DNA of 10,511 nt, taken from contig JAEWOM010000136.1 in NCBI GenBank assembly GCA_023399675.1, forward strand, positions 1 through 10,511. The letters run 5' to 3'. Below the pieces are notes generated by a model that saw nothing but the letters and a program-made list of their open reading frames with translations, was not told the origin of the DNA and did no database searches. Position numbers and translations under genes: made by a program. Below, in pieces: positions 6,894-10,511 of the stretch; within the stretch, counting starts at the first letter, position 1, and each line of letters opens with the position of its first letter. This DNA is from Bacteroidota bacterium (GTDB lineage Bacteria; Bacteroidota; Bacteroidia; Flavobacteriales; Weeksellaceae).

Positions 6894-7607
6894 TCAATGC
6901 TGAACATGCGCAACTTTCCTCAACTTTTCGTGATTGAGGATCCGGATGTTGCGGCCTTCCGCTTCAATGAGTTTGTCATGCTTGAATTCTGATATGAGAC
7001 GAATGGCAGATTCTGTAGCCGTACCGATTAAGTTTGCAATTTCTTCGCGGGTAAGCGAAATATTGATAAATCCTTCCGGATCGGTGCCCAGTTTCTGTTC
7101 AAGCAGAACCAATACTTCCGCAAGACGCTCACGAACTGTTTTCTGTGCGAGAAATGTGATGGTATTGGAACTTTCGCCGAGTTCGAAGGCAAATTTCTGC
7201 AGCATGGCAAAGGTGAAGCGCACATCATTTTCCAGTAAAGACATAAACTGCTCTGCAGGAATTCTGGTTGCCGTAACATCAGTCATCGCTTCGGCTTTTG
7301 CCTGAAAATTTTCGCCGCATAGCAAAGAACGGTAGCCTGCAATGTCTCCTTCAGGAATAAAACGCAGGATCTGTTCCTTTCCGTATGCACCCAGCTTCGA
7401 AAGTTTGGCCGTTCCGCTGTTAATGAAAAAGACATGTTTCGGCACTTCCTGCTCGCCGAAAAGAATTTCACCTTTCTGAAAATGCATTCTTTCCGTAGAG
7501 GTATTAAACTTATGGAACTCTTCATCAGACATACGCTCCCTGAAACTTTCCTCGGTGAAAAGCTTCCTAAAATTCTCTTCGATAACATTCTGTTTTTCCA
7601 GCGACAT
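6894..7607 (-). CDS. Crp/Fnr-family transcriptional regulator
   Basis: The 237-aa protein has an N-terminal cyclic-nucleotide-binding-like beta-roll (about 35-140), a dimerisation helix (about 130-160) and a C-terminal winged HTH (about 160-235). In the HTH, LTREEIANLIGTATESAIRL (185-204) contains the recognition helix. Aligned with FNR, Glu199 and Arg203 match the pair that reads TGA, while the FNR Ser position is Ile202. It has only one Cys (Cys97), so it lacks the four Cys of an FNR-type [4Fe-4S] sensor; the signal is unknown. The open frame extends upstream to 7718, overlapping ccoI; I chose the ATG at 7607 because it gives the normal family length and sits just behind a consensus promoter. 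It is divergent from ccoI, upstream of panB. By position it should regulate the cbb3 oxidase genes, possibly in response to oxygen, redox state or copper (inference). Confidence 0.92.
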   Translation of the reverse strand: MSLEKQNVIEENFRKLFTEESFRERMSDEEFHKFNTSTERMHFQKGEILFGEQEVPKHVFFINSGTAKLSKLGAYGKEQILRFIPEGDIAGYRSLLCGENFQAKAEAMTDVTATRIPAEQFMSLLENDVRFTFAMLQKFAFELGESSNTITFLAQKTVRERLAEVLVLLEQKLGTDPEGFINISLTREEIANLIGTATESAIRLISEFKHDKLIEAEGRNIRILNHEKLRKVAHVQH

Positions 7608-7612
7608 TTCTA

Positions 7613-7624
7613 TGACATTTATCA
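7613..7624. promoter_or_regulatory. FNR-like operator in the crp/ccoI intergenic region
   Basis: The site reads TGAC-ATTT-ATCA, seven of eight positions of the symmetrical TGAT-N4-ATCA half-site pattern used by FNR-type proteins. It lies between the crp -7 element and the crp start codon, where a bound protein would block crp transcription. Its centre (7618.5) is about 62 bp upstream of the predicted ccoI transcript start, close to the classic class I activator distance. Confidence 0.5.
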
Positions 7625-7625
7625 G

Positions 7626-7656
7626 CAAAAATAGGACTTTTGCAATGGAAGGCAAA
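7626..7656 (-). promoter_or_regulatory. Promoter of the crp/fnr-type gene
   Basis: Read on the minus strand, TTTG (7656-7653), a spacer of exactly 19 nt, then TATTTTTG (7633-7626) match the Bacteroidota -33/-7 consensus TTTG-N19-TAnnTTTG. The predicted transcript start is near 7619-7622, leaving a leader of about 12-15 nt before the ATG at 7607. This is the best-formed promoter in the window. Confidence 0.7.
7639..7656. repeat. Inverted repeat TTTGC-N8-GCAAA in divergent promoter region
   Basis: Two perfect 5-bp arms (7639-7643 and 7652-7656) flank 8 nt. The repeat covers the -33 box of the crp promoter and lies upstream of the ccoI -7 element. It may be a second operator for the divergent pair, or partly a by-product of the TTTG promoter box. 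Confidence 0.3.
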
Positions 7657-7668
7657 GTTTTTTTATCA

Positions 7669-7676
7669 TAATTTTG
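7669..7676 (+). promoter_or_regulatory. Putative -7 element of ccoI
   Basis: TAATTTTG matches TAnnTTTG and lies 21 bp before the chosen ccoI ATG, giving a leader of about 17 nt. The nearest TTTG (7639-7642) is 26 bp away instead of about 19, so no proper -33 box is present, which fits dependence on an activator. Confidence 0.5.
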
Positions 7677-7697
7677 TCGGTTAATCCGTATCATTTG

Positions 7698-10094
7698 ATG
7701 TCCCAAAACTGTTTTCACTGCGGCCAGCCGACCGAAAAGGAAGAGATTCTTTTTGACGGCAAAGCATTTTGCTGTACGGGATGCAAGTCAGTATACGAAA
7801 TACTGAATATCAACAATTTAAGTAATTTTTACGCTTTAAATAAGAATGCCGGCACAAAACCCGACAGCAATATATCGCAATTCGATTATCTGGACACACC
7901 GGAAATCTTCGACCGGGTCACCGATTTCTCTGAAGGGTCATTTACACTGGTTACTTTCAAAATTCCGGTCATTCATTGTTCGTCGTGTATCTGGCTGCTC
8001 GAAAGTTTGCACACACTGAACCCAAACATCCGGTACTCACAGGTAAATTTTACCAGAAAAACGGTACAGATTTCTTTTAACCCGCAGAATCAGAAACTTT
8101 CAGAACTGGCCATTTTCCTCACAAATCTTGGCTACAAACCGGTAATAAACCTCGAAACCGCAGACAAAACAGAGGAAAAAACCGATGTTTCGCTCATTAC
8201 AAAACTCGCGGTGGCAGGTTTTGCATTTGGTAACGGCATGTTCTTCAGCTATCCGGAATATGCGGCAGAAATACTCGGCACTGATGATTTCTGGATGGAA
8301 AAATACAAGCACCTGTTCCGCTTTATCCTGTTTCTGCTTTCTACACCGGTAGTTTTTTACAGTGCTTCAGATTATTTCAAATCGGCTCTTTTCGGTCTGC
8401 GCAATAAGATTATCAATATTGATGTTCCAATCGTTCTCGGTGTGATTGTTCTTTATGGGCGGAGCATCTACGAAATGCTGACCGATTACGGGCCGGGATA
8501 TTTCGATACGCTTTGCGGACTCATTTTTTTCATGCTTCTCGGAAAATATTTTCAGAAACGCACGTACAGTTCCCTTTCCTATGAGCGCGATTACAAATCC
8601 TTCTATCCGATTGCGGTAACCAAAGTGGATTTCAACGGAAAGCAGGACAACATATTACTGTCTGACGTAAAAGTCGGAGACCGGATCATGGTGAGAAATC
8701 AGGAAATCATTCCGGTAGACGCCATTCTCATCAGCGGTGAGGGAAACATCGACAACAGTTTCATCACCGGCGAAAGCGCTACTGTTACAAAGAATCCGGG
8801 TGACAAAATTTTTGCAGGCGGAAAACAGAATGGCCCGGTTCTCGAGCTTGAGGTCATCAAAAACGTCAATCAAAGCTACCTTACACAACTCTGGAACAAG
8901 GAAGCATTTAAAAAAAGCGAAACAGGACTCGATACGCTGACGAACAAAATCAGCAAGTATTTCACCATTATCATTCTCACAATTACGACGCTTGCCGCGA
9001 TTTACTGGTCTACTGTTGACATGGAAAAAATGTTCCAGGTGATTTCTGCTATGCTGATTGTTGCGTGTCCCTGTGCACTTGCTCTGTCCGCTCCGTTTAC
9101 CTTCGGACATATCATGAGAATTATGGGCCGCAATAAATTCTATGTTAAAGATACGCTGACCATAGAGAAACTGTCCCGAATAAAAACACTGGTCTTCGAT
9201 AAAACGGGAACGATCACGCAAAACAAAAAATCAAACATCACTTTTGAAGGCAGTGAACTTCCCGATTTCGATCTGGAAAACATCAAATCCCTGCTGCTGC
9301 ATTCGAACCATCCGCTTTCTAAATCGCTTTATGAATATCTGGAAACCGAGGACTTGCATCTGCCTGTCAATCAATTTCTGGACGTACCGGGTGCAGGATA
9401 TCAGGCGGAGATCCGTGGGAACACGTACAGAATCGGTTCAGCAAAATTCACCGGAGTTCAGTCAAAACCTCTGGAAACTGCAGTGTATATCAGTAAAAAT
9501 GATTCACTGCTGGGAAAATATATTTTCAAAAACGAATACAGAATCGGGCTGCGGTCACTGTTTTCCAATTTAAATAAGTATCGGATCAATATCCTGAGCG
9601 GCGACAACGAATCGGAAAAAGAAAAGTTACAGGAAATGATTCCGCAGGTCTCTGAAATGAAATTCAATCAGGACCCTGAAAGCAAACTGAATTACATCAA
9701 AAATCTGCAGGACAAAGGCCAAAAAGTAGCGATGCTGGGTGACGGACTGAACGATGCAGGTGCCCTGAAACAAAGCAATGTAGGGATTGCAGTAGCCGAT
9801 GATACCAATTCGTTTACGCCTTCTTCAGACATTATCATGAGCGGCGACAAAGTAACCGAACTTCATCAGTTTCTGAAACTGGGTGCTGATGCAATGACCA
9901 TTGTAAAAATCACTTTTGTCATCAGCCTGCTGTATAATGTTATTGGCCTTACGATTGCGGTGTTGGGACACATGTCGCCTTTGGTTGCGGCTATTCTGAT
10001 GCCGATCAGTTCAATCAGTGTCGTAGCTTTTACCACGGCTTCCACTTGGCTGCGAAGCACGAAGTATTTTCCGCTGAAAAACCACAAATCCTGA
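7698..10094 (+). CDS. ccoI: CcoI-type Cu(I)-translocating P1B-type ATPase
   Basis: The 798-aa protein moves Cu(I) across the inner membrane using ATP; CcoI/FixI members supply copper for cbb3 oxidase assembly. In order: an N-terminal Cys cluster (C5-x2-C8 and C25-C26-x2-C29) typical of this subfamily, an HMA-like domain (about 80-150) with C94-S-S-C97, eight TM helices, actuator motif TGES (357-360), the CPC motif (457-459) in TM6, phosphorylation motif DKTGT with Asp501, SNHP with His538, SGDN (634-637) and GDGLND (681-686). YN in TM7 and M-x2-SS in TM8 fit Cu(I) ligands of P1B-1 pumps. All catalytic residues are present. The frame is open from a TTG at 7674, but that codon lies in the -7 element; the ATG at 7698 gives the usual start with CFHC close behind. 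Its place before ccoS and ccoN supports the cbb3 role over general copper resistance. Confidence 0.94.
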   Translation: MSQNCFHCGQPTEKEEILFDGKAFCCTGCKSVYEILNINNLSNFYALNKNAGTKPDSNISQFDYLDTPEIFDRVTDFSEGSFTLVTFKIPVIHCSSCIWLLESLHTLNPNIRYSQVNFTRKTVQISFNPQNQKLSELAIFLTNLGYKPVINLETADKTEEKTDVSLITKLAVAGFAFGNGMFFSYPEYAAEILGTDDFWMEKYKHLFRFILFLLSTPVVFYSASDYFKSALFGLRNKIINIDVPIVLGVIVLYGRSIYEMLTDYGPGYFDTLCGLIFFMLLGKYFQKRTYSSLSYERDYKSFYPIAVTKVDFNGKQDNILLSDVKVGDRIMVRNQEIIPVDAILISGEGNIDNSFITGESATVTKNPGDKIFAGGKQNGPVLELEVIKNVNQSYLTQLWNKEAFKKSETGLDTLTNKISKYFTIIILTITTLAAIYWSTVDMEKMFQVISAMLIVACPCALALSAPFTFGHIMRIMGRNKFYVKDTLTIEKLSRIKTLVFDKTGTITQNKKSNITFEGSELPDFDLENIKSLLLHSNHPLSKSLYEYLETEDLHLPVNQFLDVPGAGYQAEIRGNTYRIGSAKFTGVQSKPLETAVYISKNDSLLGKYIFKNEYRIGLRSLFSNLNKYRINILSGDNESEKEKLQEMIPQVSEMKFNQDPESKLNYIKNLQDKGQKVAMLGDGLNDAGALKQSNVGIAVADDTNSFTPSSDIIMSGDKVTELHQFLKLGADAMTIVKITFVISLLYNVIGLTIAVLGHMSPLVAAILMPISSISVVAFTTASTWLRSTKYFPLKNHKS

Positions 10095-10101
10095 TTTTTC
10101 T

Positions 10102-10134
10102 CCAAAAAAACTGTTAACTAATTTTAACTTTTGG
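10102..10134 (+). other. Possible weak hairpin after ccoI
   Basis: CCAAAA (10102-10107) can pair with TTTTGG (10129-10134), and GTTAA (10113-10117) with TTAAC (10124-10128), leaving a 6-nt loop and a 5-nt bulge. AT-rich and bulged, without a clean T-run behind it, it is at best a leaky terminator between ccoI and ccoS. Confidence 0.2.
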
Positions 10135-10146
10135 TGATTAATATCA
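10135..10146. promoter_or_regulatory. FNR-like operator upstream of ccoS-ccoN
   Basis: TGAT-TAAT-ATCA has two perfect symmetrical half-sites of the FNR pattern TTGAT-N4-ATCAA; only the outermost T and A are replaced by G. It lies in the 103-bp ccoI-ccoS gap, with its centre (10140.5) about 52 bp upstream of the start point predicted from the -7 element at 10181-10188. Confidence 0.6.
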
Positions 10147-10157
10147 GTATTTTTCTA

Positions 10158-10188
10158 TAAATTTGGCCGGTAGTAAGCGTTAACTTTG
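10158..10188 (+). promoter_or_regulatory. Two candidate -7 elements for ccoS-ccoN
   Basis: TAAATTTG (10158-10165) and TAACTTTG (10181-10188) both match TAnnTTTG. The second lies 9 bp before the ccoS ATG, so its transcript would be nearly leaderless; the first would give a leader of about 28 nt. Neither has a TTTG at the normal 19-nt spacing (the closest are 24 and 15 nt away). The presence of promoter elements suggests ccoS-ccoN is transcribed separately from ccoI. Confidence 0.45.
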
Positions 10189-10197
10189 TCTTCCCGA

Positions 10198-10392
10198 ATG
10201 GATATACTGTACCTAATGATCATTTGTAGTGTATCGCTGGCGGTAGTATTCCTGATTATTTTCATTTACAGCGCCCGAAAGGGTCAGTTTGAAGATGATG
10301 AATCACCGGCAGTCCGGATTCTTCTGGACAGAGATTATGATGGAGAGGAACAGACGGCTGAAGAAAACAATTCAGAAAGCAAAAATACCTAA
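10198..10392 (+). CDS. ccoS: cbb3-type cytochrome oxidase assembly protein CcoS
   Basis: The 64-aa product opens MDILYLMIICSVSLAVVFLI, one N-terminal TM helix (about 3-25), followed by YSARKGQFEDDESPAVRILL, the conserved CcoS signature after the helix, and an acidic, polar C terminus. CcoS is a small inner-membrane protein needed for incorporation of haem and copper cofactors into CcoN; its mechanism is not known. The frame could start from a TTG at 10186, but that triplet belongs to the -7 element and the ATG at 10198 gives the family N terminus. The ccoN start follows 20 bp after its stop, so the two are surely co-transcribed. Confidence 0.93.
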   Translation: MDILYLMIICSVSLAVVFLIIFIYSARKGQFEDDESPAVRILLDRDYDGEEQTAEENNSESKNT

Positions 10393-10412
10393 AGAAAAGA
10401 GTTATATATCTT

Positions 10413-10511
10413 ATGGAAACACAAAAGTTTAGTTATGACAATAGTATTGTCCGGGCATTCCTGTACGCGACGGTTGTCTTTGGTGTGGTAGGATTCCTGT
10501 TCGGACTTACG
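10413..10511 (+). CDS. ccoN: cbb3-type cytochrome oxidase subunit I (CcoN), N-terminal part (cut by window edge)
   Basis: Only 33 codons are visible. They begin METQKFSYDNSIVRAFLYAT and continue into a hydrophobic stretch (VVFGVVGFLFGL) that fits the first TM helix of CcoN, the haem-copper catalytic subunit that reduces O2 at the inner membrane. Identification rests on this N terminus and on the position directly behind ccoI and ccoS. In many Bacteroidota ccoN is fused to ccoO; that cannot be judged here because the reading frame runs off the window without a stop. Confidence 0.85.
   Translation, partial: METQKFSYDNSIVRAFLYATVVFGVVGFLFGLT

Noticed and set aside
7674..7697. TTG start for ccoI eight codons upstream
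   Set aside because: The triplet is part of the TAATTTTG -7 element, and the ATG at 7698 fits the family N terminus.
7608..7718. N-terminal extension of the Crp/Fnr-type regulator
   Set aside because: It would run through its own promoter and into ccoI; the ATG at 7607 gives the usual length.
8655..9221. 188-codon open frame on the minus strand within ccoI
   Set aside because: It is antisense to the most conserved part of the ATPase, and its composition does not resemble a known domain; a shadow frame.
10113..10185. Two GTTAAC hexamers (10113-10118 and 10180-10185) as a possible repeat
   Set aside because: Short, AT-rich palindromes expected by chance in this gap; no larger repeat around them.
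10186..10197. TTG start for ccoS four codons upstream
   Set aside because: The TTG is the end of the TAACTTTG -7 element; the ATG at 10198 matches the family start.
1..10511. CRISPR array, tRNA or rRNA gene, insertion sequence, att site
   Set aside because: No regular repeats, no tRNA-like cloverleaf, no transposase or integrase frame, and no terminal inverted repeats were found; gene content is ordinary chromosomal core.

Overview
The window looks like chromosomal core sequence from a member of the Flavobacteriia (Bacteroidota), probably close to the Chryseobacterium/Kaistella group (Weeksellaceae). The evidence is the gene content: a GldH gliding lipoprotein next to a RicT/PSP1 protein and a class A PBP, a Crp/Fnr regulator divergent from a CcoI-type copper ATPase and followed by ccoS and ccoN, and Bacteroidota-type promoter elements (TTTG then TAnnTTTG). 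Genes generally lack Shine-Dalgarno sequences. I see no IS element, CRISPR array, tRNA, rRNA or phage signal. The genus is an inference.

Layout. (1) 1-523, minus: N-terminal part of a FadL/OmpP1-type outer-membrane protein that runs off the left edge. (2) 524-767: divergent intergenic region with -7 elements facing both ways and a 12-bp palindrome. (3) 768-4900, plus: tight unit ricT - gldH - class A PBP (11-bp overlap, then a 7-bp gap), ended by a strong bidirectional terminator. (4) 4948-7607, minus: crp/fnr-type regulator - panB - small four-TM protein - RluA-family pseudouridine synthase, read from right to left. (5) 7698 to the right edge, plus: ccoI - ccoS - ccoN (partial), the start of a cbb3 cytochrome oxidase locus.

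How the genes fit together. The right third is respiratory. CcoI should export Cu(I) for insertion into the cbb3 oxidase, CcoS assists cofactor assembly, and CcoN is the catalytic subunit. The divergent Crp/Fnr-family protein is the obvious candidate regulator. The most interesting observation is two FNR-like inverted repeats with TGAT-N4-ATCA geometry. One lies in the crp/ccoI intergenic region over the predicted crp start point, about 62 bp upstream of the predicted ccoI start point. The other lies upstream of ccoS. The crp promoter has both a -33 and a well-spaced -7 element. The ccoI and ccoS promoters have -7 elements but no well-placed -33, as expected of activator-dependent promoters. 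The recognition helix of the regulator keeps the E-x3-R pair that reads TGA but lacks the Ser that reads the outer T in FNR, which matches sites flanked by G/C or A instead of T/A. The protein has only one Cys, so it cannot carry a classical FNR [4Fe-4S] cluster.

The left and middle parts are housekeeping: RNA maturation (RicT), gliding/cell-envelope (GldH), peptidoglycan synthesis (PBP1A), pantothenate synthesis (PanB) and RNA modification (RluA family). I did not find a clearly new defence or mobile system. The novel content is regulatory and contextual.
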